A stretch of DNA of 54,404 nt from Teichococcus aerophilus. GTDB lineage: Bacteria > Pseudomonadota > Alphaproteobacteria > Acetobacterales > Acetobacteraceae. Numbering within the stretch: the stretch's first letter is position 1; each line of letters opens with the position of its first letter. Location of the stretch: positions 1 to 54,404 of the forward strand of contig NZ_JACTVA010000039.1 of assembly GCF_014490485.1 (NCBI RefSeq). Reading direction: 5' to 3'. This document shows positions 1 to 7,948 of the stretch, one piece after another. The position numbers and the translations under genes were made by a program. The notes beneath the pieces were generated by a model that saw only the letters and a program-made list of their open reading frames with translations, had not been told where the DNA came from and searched no databases.

Positions 1-1033
1 CAGCGGCGGCGCGCGGCGCAGGGGTGCGGGCAGGGGCGGCGATGGCGGGGCGGCTGACGACGCGGCGGACAGAGCCACCGGCCGGCGGCGGTGCCTGCAA
101 GCGCGCCAGGGCGGAAGCCGGCGCCGCGTTCGCGGTGCCAACGAGGGAGGGGCCGTTGCGGCGCCCGGCCATCATCATGTCGGTCGGCGGGCCACCGCGG
201 CCGCGCTCGGCGAAGCCACGGTCCAGCAGCGCCATGACATGCGAGTCGCGCTCCCAGCTCGACGCACCGCCGAACACCACGGCGATCATCCGCACGCCGT
301 CCCGCATGGCACTGGCGGCCAGGTTGAAGCCGCTGGCATTGATGAAGCCGGTCTTGATGCCGTCGGCGCCGGGGTAGTTGTCCAGCAGCCGGTTGTGGCC
401 GCTGATGGTGGTGCCGCGCCACTCGAAGGACTGCACGCTGAAATAGGAGTAGCGCTGCGGGAAGTCGCGCACCAAGGCCTGGCTGAGGATCGCCATGTCC
501 CGCGCCGTGGTCACCTGCTGCGGGTCCGGCAGGCCGGAGGCGTTGCGGAAAGTCGTGCGGCTCATGCCGAGGGACCGGGCACGCGTCGTCATCATGCGGC
601 CGAACGCGGCCTCGGTGCTGCCGGAGAGATGCTCGCCCAGCGCGGCGGCGGCGTCGTTGGCGGATTTGGTGATCAGCGCCAGGATGGCGTCGCGTGCCGT
701 GATGGTGCTGCCGGCCCGCAGGCCGAGCTTCGAAGGCGGCCGTGCTGCGGCGGCCTGGGAGACGCGGATGCGTGTCTCCGGGGACAGGCGGCCGCGATCC
801 ATCGCCTCGAACGCCATGTAGAGCGTCATCATCTTGGTCAGGGAGGCGGGGTAGCGCCGTTCGTCCGCCGCGATGGAGACGATCGGCTCGTTGGTATTGG
901 CGTCCATGACGAAGGCGGCGTATCGGTCACTGCCGATCTGTGCGCGGGCTGGCGCTGCGGTGAAGAAAGACAGAATAACCGCGAGCAGCGCGAAGGCGCA
1001 GGCGCGGCATCCGGCGAGGCCGTGATGCGGCAT
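1..1033 (-). CDS. D-alanyl-D-alanine carboxypeptidase (peptidase S11, DacF/PBP5-like), 3' part missing
   Basis: Serine-type carboxypeptidase that trims the terminal D-Ala of peptidoglycan pentapeptides in the periplasm. The ATG at 1033 follows a strong AGGAGGGGAG site 8-10 bases upstream. An N-terminal signal peptide ends near residue 31 (APARA-Q). All three penicillin-binding motifs are present: SLTK (Ser64, Lys67), SAN (124-126) and KTG (227-229), in normal S11 spacing. The C-terminal part is proline/alanine-rich and runs off the left edge after about 344 residues, so the anchor and true end are not seen. It is divergent from the PrpD-family gene, with 734 bp between the starts. Family assignment is firm; the exact paralog (DacA/C/F) is not decided. 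Confidence 0.93.
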   Translation of the reverse strand, partial: MPHHGLAGCRACAFALLAVILSFFTAAPARAQIGSDRYAAFVMDANTNEPIVSIAADERRYPASLTKMMTLYMAFEAMDRGRLSPETRIRVSQAAAARPPSKLGLRAGSTITARDAILALITKSANDAAAALGEHLSGSTEAAFGRMMTTRARSLGMSRTTFRNASGLPDPQQVTTARDMAILSQALVRDFPQRYSYFSVQSFEWRGTTISGHNRLLDNYPGADGIKTGFINASGFNLAASAMRDGVRMIAVVFGGASSWERDSHVMALLDRGFAERGRGGPPTDMMMAGRRNGPSLVGTANAAPASALARLQAPPPAGGSVRRVVSRPAIAAPARTPAPRAAA

Positions 1034-1767
1034 GATGGCAGCTCCCCTCCTGCGCGCGGACATCCCCCCCGGGCACCGCGCGCATCCCTCCCGCCCATCT
1101 CCGATCCGGACAGGGCGGGGCGTACCAGCACTCCCCCCACAGGCGTGGCGGTACGTGGCCGCACAATGCAGGCTCGGGCCGGTGGATGGAAGCGCCGGAT
1201 GCCGCTTTTGTGGAGAAAAATTCATTCTCCATTCGAAGCGGCAATGAACCCGGTGGAAGACGGAGAGGGGCCGTGTCCGGGCGGCAAGCCTGAGCTTCAC
1301 GCGAGAGGGCATGCGGCGGCAAGCGCGATTCTTCCAGGCGCCGGGAGGTGTGTGGCCAGCGATGTCGCCACGCGAGATGGCGCTGCCATGTGCCGCGGTA
1401 GCGAACGGACGGCATGCCTCTTGTGCCAGCGCGCGCCGGTTCGCGACACAGCGGTGGCTGCAGGTGCTGCGCGCCCATTCGCGATCAGGCTGCGTGAGTG
1501 CGCCCGGTGGCACACGGGATGCCGGGGGCGTGAGCGGCGATGCCTTCATGCGCGCGTCCATGCCCGCCACGCTGCCTTGGTCGCCGCGCCGGAGATCCGC
1601 CGGCAGGAACAGGCGGCGCCGCCGAGCGTCCGTCACCCATCCGGTGATGTCTTCCTGCAACCCTGCACGGGCCGTGGCGGCGGCTTCGCGACAGGCGCGA
1701 TGGACGCCGCCGCACTTGCAGCGCAAAATCCTGCATAAGCATGAACGCAGCAGGAGGAACGCCGCGC
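1034..1767. promoter_or_regulatory. 734-bp divergent intergenic region with an AT-rich 7-7-7 inverted repeat
   Basis: No convincing gene is seen here: the open frames crossing it lack ribosome-binding sites and family motifs. The one distinctive element is an AT-rich island in otherwise GC-rich DNA, where TGGAGAA (1211-1217) and TTCTCCA (1225-1231) form a perfect inverted repeat around a 7-base spacer. It lies about 180 bp upstream of the carboxypeptidase start and about 540 bp upstream of the PrpD-family start. It could be an operator or part of a promoter; no regulator is identified. Confidence 0.4.
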
Positions 1768-3291
1768 ATGAAACTGCATCCCGTCAAAGTCCACCCGTCC
1801 AAGGCGCTGTTGAAGCGCGAGGACCAGCTGGCGTGGAAGATCGCCGGCGTCGCCGCCGACAAGGTGGCCGTGCAGAAGCCGGTCGCCGACATGATCATCA
1901 ACCGCATCATCGACAACGCCGCCGTCGCCGTGGCTTCCGTCAACCGCGCGGCGCCGACCTCGGCGCGCGCCATGGCCATGGGGCATGCGCGCAAGGGCGG
2001 CGCCGCCATCTTCGGCCTGCCGGGCACGAAGGGCTTCAGCCCGGAATGGGCCGCCTGGGCGAACGGCACGGCGGTGCGCGAGCTGGACATGCACGACACC
2101 TTCCTCGCCGCCGACTACTCGCATCCGGGCGACAACATCCCGCCGGTGCTGGCGGTGGCGCAGACGATGGGCAAGTCCGGCCGGGACCTGATCCGCGGCA
2201 TCGCCACCGGCTACGAGATCCAGGTGAACCTGGTGCGCGCGATCTGCCTGCATGAGCACAAGGTGGACCACATCGCCCATCTCGGGCCTTCGGCGGCGGC
2301 CGGGATCGGCACGCTGCTGGGGCTGAAGCAGGAAGTGATCTTCCAGGCGGTGCAGCAGGCGCTGCACACCACCATCACCTTCCGCCAGAGCCGCAAGGGC
2401 GAGATCTCCACCTGGAAGGCCTTCGCGCCCGCCCATGCCGGCAAGCTGGCGGTGGAGGCGGTGGACCGCGCGATGCGCGGCGAAGGCGCGCCGAGTCCGA
2501 TCTACGAAGGCGAGGATTCCGTCATCGCCTGGGTCCTCTCCGGCCGCAGCAACCGCGACGACGTCTATGGCCCGACCTATTACGAGGTGCCGCTGCCGGA
2601 GAAGGGCGAGGCCAAGCGCGCCATCCTGGATACCTACACCAAGGAGCACTCGGCCGAGTACCAGAGCCAGGCGCTGATCGACCTCGCCTTCCGCATGCGG
2701 GGCAAGATCAAGGACCAGGCGGCGATCGAGAAGATCATCCTGCACACCAGCCACCATACCCACTACGTCATCGGCACCGGCGCCAACGACCCGCAGAAAA
2801 TGGACCCGAAGGCGAGCCGGGAGACGCTGGACCACTCCATCATGTACATCTTCGCCGTCGCCTTGCAGGACGGCGGCTGGCACCATGTGGACAGCTACGC
2901 TCCAGCCCGTGCCGGGCGCGCCGATACCGTGCGGCTGTGGCACAAGATCGAGACGCGGGAGGATGCGGAGTGGACGCGCCGCTACCATTCCACCGACCCG
3001 GCGGAGAAGGCCTTCGGCGCGCGCGTCGAGGTGCTGTTCAAGGACGGGACGTCGCTGGTCGATGACATGGCGGTGGCCAACGCCCATCCGCTGGGTGCCA
3101 GGCCGTTCGGGCGGGAGGACTACATCCGCAAGTTCGAGATCCTGACGGATGGCATCCTGGCGCCACGGGAGAGCGCGCGGTTCCTGGAGGTGGTGCAGGA
3201 TCTGCCGAAGCTGGCCGCAGGCGAATTGCACCTGCTCAATGTCGCTGTGCCGCGCGGTGCGCTGGCCGAGGGCAAGCCGGGCATCTTCTGA
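1768..3291 (+). CDS. prpD: MmgE/PrpD family protein, probable 2-methylcitrate dehydratase
   Basis: PrpD-type dehydratases convert 2-methylcitrate to 2-methyl-cis-aconitate in the propionate methylcitrate cycle; the wider MmgE/PrpD family also includes other citrate-like dehydratases. The 507-residue protein carries the family signature DYSHPGDN (116-123) and a C-terminal half with the [12 protein letters not shown] region. An in-frame ATG 27 bases upstream (1741) was rejected because the AGGAGG site lies between the two and is spaced correctly only for 1768. Length fits PrpD (about 480-510 residues). No prpB, prpC or acnD lies nearby, so the substrate is inferred from family alone. A 10-bp-stem hairpin follows the stop. 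Confidence 0.8.
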   Translation: MKLHPVKVHPSKALLKREDQLAWKIAGVAADKVAVQKPVADMIINRIIDNAAVAVASVNRAAPTSARAMAMGHARKGGAAIFGLPGTKGFSPEWAAWANGTAVRELDMHDTFLAADYSHPGDNIPPVLAVAQTMGKSGRDLIRGIATGYEIQVNLVRAICLHEHKVDHIAHLGPSAAAGIGTLLGLKQEVIFQAVQQALHTTITFRQSRKGEISTWKAFAPAHAGKLAVEAVDRAMRGEGAPSPIYEGEDSVIAWVLSGRSNRDDVYGPTYYEVPLPEKGEAKRAILDTYTKEHSAEYQSQALIDLAFRMRGKIKDQAAIEKIILHTSHHTHYVIGTGANDPQKMDPKASRETLDHSIMYIFAVALQDGGWHHVDSYAPARAGRADTVRLWHKIETREDAEWTRRYHSTDPAEKAFGARVEVLFKDGTSLVDDMAVANAHPLGARPFGREDYIRKFEILTDGILAPRESARFLEVVQDLPKLAAGELHLLNVAVPRGALAEGKPGIF

Positions 3292-3303
3292 CCCGCCCGG
3301 CCC

Positions 3304-3332
3304 GGCGGGAAGGTTTCCAAATCCTTCCCGCC
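3304..3332 (+). terminator. hairpin downstream of the PrpD-family gene
   Basis: A perfect 10-bp stem (GGCGGGAAGG / CCTTCCCGCC) with a 9-base loop begins 13 bases after the stop codon. There is no T-run after it, so intrinsic termination is uncertain; it may only stabilise the 3' end of the transcript. Confidence 0.45.
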
Positions 3333-3808
3333 ACCACCGGCAAGATGCCGGAGCGAGGGTCTGCCGTTCTTCTGCCATGATGCGCGTCGAGAAACGGGCT
3401 TCGCGATGACTTCGCGAAACCCGAAATGCAACGCTCGCGCGCGGATTTCGTTGACAAGAGGATTGCGCGTGAAGATAGCGTGTTCCGCGTGCACATCAGC
3501 GGGTCGCGATTCGCGGAAAGCCTGTCAAGACGGCAACCGCGATGAGGTCGTAGCAACGGTGTGGAAGCGACGGGCGGAGTTATTCGGGAAGCGATGATCG
3601 GCCGTCCGGCCAGCAGGTTCGCCAGTCCAGGCGCGGGAATGTGGCAAGCCACATCCGGCGATGCAGGACATCGGCGGGGGCTGGGGAGGCGGGAGGCAGC
3701 TTCCCGGGCGGACGGCCCGGCGCGGCGAAGTTTTTCTAGATTGAACACGACACGGCTTCGTCACTGCCCTGGGACGGTGCGGGGCGATTTGGCAAGGAGA
3801 GCCAGTAC
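3333..3808. other. 476-bp non-coding stretch before the H1-like gene
   Basis: No supported gene. A TTGACA hexamer at 3451-3456 has only a poor -10 partner 17 bases on, so no promoter is called. Short frames on both strands (for example 3406-3597 on the plus strand) have no family resemblance and no good ribosome-binding site. The leader immediately before 3809 carries AAGGAGA at 3794-3800 and presumably belongs to the H1-like gene. Confidence 0.4.
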
Positions 3809-4852
3809 ATGAGCGACGACAACGAAACCGGCACGGGCCGCGCGCAGCCGATGGCGGTGAGCACCAGCCGCCGCACCTCCGGCACCCGCAAGGCCAGCAC
3901 GGCGGGCCGCAAGCCCGCCGCGACCAAGGCCGCGGCTGCGCCGAAGAAGGCGAGCACGGCGAAGTCCGCCACCGCGAAGAAGGCGCCGGCCAAGAAGGCC
4001 ACGGCGACGACGACGCGCAAGGCGGCCGGCACGCGCACCGCCGCGGCGGCTAAGAAGACCACCACCGCGCGCAAGCCGGCGGCGGCGAAGAAGGCTGCCG
4101 CTGCGCCGAAGAAGGCGACCGCGACGAAGTCCGCGACCGCCCGCAAGACCGCCGCGCCGAAGGCCGCCGCGAAGAAGACCACCGCTTCCACCGCGCGCAA
4201 GGCGACCAGCACGCGCACGGCGGCCGCCGCCAAGAAGACGACCACCGCGCGCAAGCCGGCGGCGCCGAAGAAGGCGACGGCGACGAAGGCGGCGACGACC
4301 CGCAAGGCCGCGACCACCAGGAAGACCGCCGCGCCGAAGTCGGCCACCGCGAAGAAGACCGCGGCGCCGAAGAAGGCGGCGACCAGCCGGACCGCCACGG
4401 CCAAGAAGGCGACGACCGCGCGCAAGCCGGCCGCCGCGAAGAAGGCCACCACGACCCGCTCGGCCACCGCGAAGAAGACCGCGGCGCCGAAGAAGGCGAC
4501 GACGACGAAGGCGTCCTCCACCCGCAAGGCAGCCGCGCCGAAGAAGGCGGCGGCGACCACCCGCAAGGCGGCCGCGCCGAAGAAGGCCGCCGCGACGCCG
4601 AAGAAGGCGACGACGGCGCGCAAGCCGGCTGCCCCCAAGAAGGCAGCCGCGGCGCCGAAGAAGGCCTCCACGCCGCGCAAGCCGCGCGCCGAGAAGGTGA
4701 CGGAGGCCCCCGCCGCCGCGACGCCCGCGCCGAAGAAGACCGCGACGCGCGCCCGCAAGAAGGTGGACTCCGTCCTGCCGCCGGTGATCGACATGGAGCC
4801 CGCTCCCGTCGTGACGCCGGAGCCGCAGTCGGAAGAGATGACCGGCAACTGA
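3809..4852 (+). CDS. histone H1-like, Ala/Lys/Thr-rich repeat protein
   Basis: A 347-residue, strongly basic protein resembling bacterial H1-like nucleoproteins (Hc2, AlgP/PHB-associated types), which bind DNA non-specifically through disordered AK-rich tails. After a short leader (MSDDNETGTG...) almost the whole sequence is built of irregular units such as AAPKKAT, TARKPAA and TTTRSATAKK up to about residue 305. It ends in an acidic, proline-rich tail (EPAPVVTPEPQSEEM). The start is fixed by AAGGAGA 8 bases upstream of ATG. No folded domain is visible. A perfect intrinsic terminator follows, so it is a single-gene unit. DNA binding is inferred from composition; a storage-granule-associated role is an alternative. 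Confidence 0.85.
   Translation: MSDDNETGTGRAQPMAVSTSRRTSGTRKASTAGRKPAATKAAAAPKKASTAKSATAKKAPAKKATATTTRKAAGTRTAAAAKKTTTARKPAAAKKAAAAPKKATATKSATARKTAAPKAAAKKTTASTARKATSTRTAAAAKKTTTARKPAAPKKATATKAATTRKAATTRKTAAPKSATAKKTAAPKKAATSRTATAKKATTARKPAAAKKATTTRSATAKKTAAPKKATTTKASSTRKAAAPKKAAATTRKAAAPKKAAATPKKATTARKPAAPKKAAAAPKKASTPRKPRAEKVTEAPAAATPAPKKTATRARKKVDSVLPPVIDMEPAPVVTPEPQSEEMTGN
3930..4700 (+). repeat. internal degenerate tandem repeats of the H1-like gene
   Basis: Stretches such as GCGCCGAAGAAGGC and CGCGCGCAAGCCGGC recur many times with small changes, encoding the KKA/RKPAA units. The array is prone to copy-number change and to assembly collapse. It also keeps several antisense frames open across the gene. 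Confidence 0.75.
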
Positions 4853-4872
4853 GGCATCCGCCTCCCGGTTCG

Positions 4873-4906
4873 AAAGGGCGCCGCTGGCAACAGCGGCGCC
4901 CTTTTT
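4873..4906 (+). terminator. intrinsic terminator of the H1-like gene
   Basis: Perfect 14-bp stem (4873-4886 with 4891-4904) closed by the GNRA-type tetraloop GCAA and running into five T (4902-4906). It starts 20 bases after the stop codon. This is one of the clearest rho-independent terminators in the window. Confidence 0.92.
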
Positions 4907-4971
4907 CGTGCCCGGGCTGGCTTTGCAGCCCCCGATCCATCGCCTAGCCTGGATGCATCGGGAGAAACGAC

Positions 4972-5961
4972 ATGAGCGATAATGTGCGGCGCGTCCTCTA
5001 TCTCAGCCACGCGCCGGAGAAGGTCTACGCACTCTGGCATGCCCGCATGCCGGAGGGGACGGAGCTGCTGACCCTCTCTTCCAACGACGATGCGGAGCGG
5101 TTGGAGAAGCTGGCGGTCGCCGATGCGGTCATCGTCGCCCCCGCCGTGCTGAAGCCCGAATGGGTGGCGCTGGCGCCGCGCCTGAAGCTGGTGCAGCACC
5201 AGGGCGTGGGCTGGGAAGGCGAGACGCCGATCGCCGCCCTGCGCGAGCGTGGCATCCGCCTGGCGATCAATCCGCTCGGCACGCCTGATGTCGTCAGCGA
5301 GCACGCGCTGGCGTTGATGTTCGCCTGTCTGCGGCACATCCCGCGCGCCGACGCCGCGATGCGGCGGGGCGAATGGCTGGGCACGGCCATCCGCCCGATC
5401 TCGCGCAATCTGCGGGGGCGCACGGTGGGCATCGTCGGCATGGGGCGCATCGGCTCCGCCGTCGCGGCGCTGCTGCAGCCCTTCAATGTGCGCGGGCTCT
5501 ATACCGACCCGGCGGTAAAGCTGCCGGAGGGACTGGAACTGGCGCTGGGCTTCCGCCGCGTGCCGATGGACGTGCTGCTGCGCGAATCCGACATCGTCAC
5601 GCTGCATCTGCCGGCCACTGCCGCCACCCGCCACATCATCAACGATGCCTCGCTGGCGACGATGAAGCCGGAAGCCATTCTGGTGAACTGCGCCCGTGGC
5701 GCGGTGGTGGACGAGGCGGCGCTGGCCCGCGCGCTGGCCGCCGGCACCATCCGCGCCGCAGGCATCGATGTGTTCGACCCGGAGCCGCCGCGCCCGGACA
5801 ACCCGCTGCTGGGGCTGCACAACGCCGTGCTGACGCCGCACGTCGCCGCCGGCACGCTGGATGCGATGATGTCCAAAGTGGAAGGCGCGACGGCGAATCT
5901 CGGCCGCTTCTTCCGCGACGGCTCGCTGGAGGATGAGATCGACCTGTCGCTGCTGCCATGA
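4972..5961 (+). CDS. D-isomer-specific 2-hydroxyacid dehydrogenase
   Basis: NAD(P)-dependent oxidoreductase of the D-2-hydroxyacid dehydrogenase family (SerA/phosphoglycerate dehydrogenase superfamily), 329 residues. The Rossmann motif GMGRIG (156-161) sits mid-protein as expected. The catalytic triad is recognisable: Arg in NCARGAVV, Glu in DVFDPEPP and His in LTPHVAAG. GGGAGA about 9 bases upstream supports ATG 4972. It lies alone between the H1-like terminator and convergent genes, so its substrate (glyoxylate, hydroxypyruvate, phosphoglycerate or another 2-keto acid) cannot be set by context. It lacks the C-terminal ACT domain of full-length SerA. Confidence 0.9.
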   Translation: MSDNVRRVLYLSHAPEKVYALWHARMPEGTELLTLSSNDDAERLEKLAVADAVIVAPAVLKPEWVALAPRLKLVQHQGVGWEGETPIAALRERGIRLAINPLGTPDVVSEHALALMFACLRHIPRADAAMRRGEWLGTAIRPISRNLRGRTVGIVGMGRIGSAVAALLQPFNVRGLYTDPAVKLPEGLELALGFRRVPMDVLLRESDIVTLHLPATAATRHIINDASLATMKPEAILVNCARGAVVDEAALARALAAGTIRAAGIDVFDPEPPRPDNPLLGLHNAVLTPHVAAGTLDAMMSKVEGATANLGRFFRDGSLEDEIDLSLLP

Positions 5962-6173
5962 GGAACCGGCATGCCATGGGCTGGACCGGCAGGTAGCGCA
6001 CGGCATGTCAGCAAGGCGAGGGCGTGCCCGCTGCATGGTTTGCGGCGGACACGACCTGGCGAAATCGGGAAGGCCACCTTCTCCCGTCGGTGCCGGAATC
6101 TCCATTCGGCGTCAAGCGCCGCGATACCTGAGCGAAGCAAAGTTGAGGCAAGGGGGTATCCCATGCCTCCGCT

Positions 6174-6650
6174 TTACTCCTCTTGCGCGGCGGCCTTGTT
6201 GCGGCGGAGCGGGCGGGAGAAGCGCAGGGACGTGTCGGCAAAGCCCTGTGCGCGGTAGAAGTCGTGCGCTTCCTTGCGGCGCAGGCCGCTGGTCAGTTCC
6301 AGTGTGTCGCAGCCCGCCTGCCGCGCCGCCTGCGCGCCCGCCTTCAGCAGGATACGCCCGATGCCGCGCCCGCGTTCCTGCTCATCCACCACCAGGGTGG
6401 TGATGCGGGCGACGGGCCTTGCCTCCTGCAGCATCGGGCACCAATGCAATGCGATGACGCCGACGACGGGGCCGTAATCCGCCGCCACCAGCAGGCTGCC
6501 CTGGCCGTCGCGCATCACCATCGCCAGCCGGTCGGCGGCGTCCTGCGGCGGGATGGGGTAGCCAAGCTGGCCGATCAGCCGGGCGATGTCGGCGGCATCG
6601 GCGGGTACGGCGCCCCGGACCTCGACACCCTGGCGTGGACCGTGCGCCAT
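6174..6650 (-). CDS. GNAT family N-acetyltransferase
   Basis: A 158-residue acetyl-CoA-dependent acyltransferase. The acetyl-CoA pyrophosphate loop RGRGIG (93-98) and the FYRAQGF segment late in the protein (motif B region) are typical. The start ATG at 6650 overlaps the stop of mgsA by one base (TGATG), so the two are translationally coupled; the longer upstream extension of this frame is antisense-free noise inside mgsA and was rejected. Substrate unknown. Family certain, role open. Confidence 0.88.
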   Translation of the reverse strand: MAHGPRQGVEVRGAVPADAADIARLIGQLGYPIPPQDAADRLAMVMRDGQGSLLVAADYGPVVGVIALHWCPMLQEARPVARITTLVVDEQERGRGIGRILLKAGAQAARQAGCDTLELTSGLRRKEAHDFYRAQGFADTSLRFSRPLRRNKAAAQEE

Positions 6651-7030
6651 CAGCGGCGCAGCAGCCCGCCAGCGACCAGCAGGTCCGCCGTGGCGGGGCT
6701 GAAGGCGCAGGGCACGTCGTATACCAGGGCAATCCGCAACAGCGCCTTCACGTCGACGTCGTGGGCCTGGGGTGCCAGCGGGTCGGGGAAGAAGATCATG
6801 CCCTGCACCCGGCCCTCGGCGATCATGCCGCCGATCTGCTGGTCGCCGCCCAGCGGGCCGCTCTTGACCGTGGTGACGTTCAGGTCCGGGTTGCGGTCCT
6901 GCAGCACGCCGCCGGTGGTGGCGGTGCAGATCAGCGCGTGCGGTGCCAGCTCCTCCGCATGGCGCGCGGCCCATTCGGCCAGCGCCGGCTTCATGCGGTC
7001 ATGCGCCACCAGGGCGAGGGTGAGGGGCAT
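6650..7030 (-). CDS. mgsA: methylglyoxal synthase
   Basis: Converts dihydroxyacetone phosphate (DHAP) to methylglyoxal and phosphate in the cytoplasm. All residues known from E. coli MgsA are present at matching spacing: His10, Asp11, Asp63 (GGDQQ), Asp83 (FPDPL), His90 and Asp93. At 126 residues it lacks the last ~20 residues of the E. coli enzyme. An in-frame ATG at 7069 exists, but GGAGG lies 7 bases before 7030, which is therefore the start. It is coupled to the GNAT gene and lies 285 bp downstream of otnC-otnK, which make DHAP. Confidence 0.93.
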   Translation of the reverse strand: MPLTLALVAHDRMKPALAEWAARHAEELAPHALICTATTGGVLQDRNPDLNVTTVKSGPLGGDQQIGGMIAEGRVQGMIFFPDPLAPQAHDVDVKALLRIALVYDVPCAFSPATADLLVAGGLLRR

Positions 7031-7226
7031 CGGGCATCCTCCAGAGCATGGCGGGCAGAGACCGGCCACGCGGTCAGACCAGTGTCAACGCCCCCACCCT
7101 GGCGGCCGATGCGTCGGCGGATCTCAGCACGATCATCCGAGGCGACAACGGCGAAGGCTGGCGTCGCGTGAGCAGGCGGCGGGCCAGTACATGTTCGCCG
7201 CATCGAACCGTGGCGCGCAAACCCCG

Positions 7227-7318
7227 GAGCGTGACGGTTTGCGGTCGAAGCTCGAAAAGCCCGTATCACGCGATCTGACAAAGCCGTAGAGCACGGCGCG
7301 CGAACGGAGCACGCTCTA
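7227..7318 (-). repeat. family 2 palindromic repeat (TAGAGC element), copy 1
   Basis: A ~92-bp element read from 7318 on the minus strand. It begins TAGAGCGTG, contains CCGTTCGCGCGCCGTGCTC and then GCGTGATACGGGCTT, and ends with a GCTC-type inverted terminus. It matches the copies at 19862, 20357 and 47821. Its first three bases are the TAG stop codon of otnC. Internal inverted segments (GCGTGA / TCACGC) predict a long stem-loop. Confidence 0.65.
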
Positions 7319-7948
7319 GCCGAAGGTGGAGAGAAGGTCGTCCACCTGCGCCGGCGTCAGTTCCCGCGCCGGCTGGCCGCGTAGCATCAGCGCCAATTTC
7401 GCGGATTCCTCAAGTTCCTCCGCGGCATAGACCGCGTCGGTCAGCGTCTTGCCGGAGACGACGGGGCCGTGATTGGCCAGCAGCATGGCGCGGGAATTCT
7501 GCGCCGCGGCGAAGACCGCCGGTTCCATCGACGCATCGCCCGGGCGGTAATACGGCACCACCGGCAGGCGCCGGCCAACGCGCATGACGAAATAGGGCGT
7601 CAGCGGCGGGATCGGCGCATCCTCCCCCGGCTCGGCCAGGCAGCCGATGGCGGTGGCATAGGTGGAATGCAGGTGCACCACCGCGCCGGCTTCCGGCCGC
7701 GCCGTCAGCACCGCGCGGTGCAGGAAGACTTCCTTGGACGGCTTGTCCCCGCCCACATGCCGCCACTCCGTGTCCAGCTTGCTGATGCGCGCCGGGTCCA
7801 GCTTGCCGAGCGACGAATTGGTCGGCGTCATCAGGTAGCCATCCGGCAGGCGCACGCTGATGTTGCCGGCGCTGCCGACCGAGTAGCCACGCTGGAACAG
7901 GCTGGCACCGAAGGCGGCCAGCTGCTCGCGCAGGTCCTGCTCGGTCAT
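7316..7948 (-). CDS. otnC: class II aldolase/adducin family, 3-oxo-tetronate 4-phosphate decarboxylase
   Basis: In the D-erythronate/threonate pathway OtnC decarboxylates the 4-phosphorylated 3-oxo-tetronate to DHAP. The 210-residue protein has the class II aldolase metal site His92-x-His94 (HLHST) and His160 (NHG), plus Glu73 (SKEVFLH), the same pattern as fuculose-1-phosphate aldolase. Its ATG overlaps the otnK stop by 4 bases (ATGA), and that pairing with a DUF1537 kinase is what identifies it as OtnC rather than a sugar aldolase. The stop codon is part of a dispersed repeat. Confidence 0.87.
   Translation of the reverse strand: MTEQDLREQLAAFGASLFQRGYSVGSAGNISVRLPDGYLMTPTNSSLGKLDPARISKLDTEWRHVGGDKPSKEVFLHRAVLTARPEAGAVVHLHSTYATAIGCLAEPGEDAPIPPLTPYFVMRVGRRLPVVPYYRPGDASMEPAVFAAAQNSRAMLLANHGPVVSGKTLTDAVYAAEELEESAKLALMLRGQPARELTPAQVDDLLSTFG

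Noticed and set aside
1768-3291. A methylcitrate-cycle operon
   Set aside because: Only the PrpD-family gene is present; no prpB, prpC or acnD was found on either side.
3451-3479. Sigma-70 promoter starting TTGACA
   Set aside because: The hexamer 17 bases downstream (GATAGC) is a poor -10 and the site is over 300 bp from the next gene.
3736-6105. 789-codon open frame on the minus strand
   Set aside because: It is antisense to the AKT-repeat gene and to the 2-hydroxyacid dehydrogenase; its Phe/Ala/Val-rich translation is the mirror of GCC/AAG repeats and has no family motif or start site.
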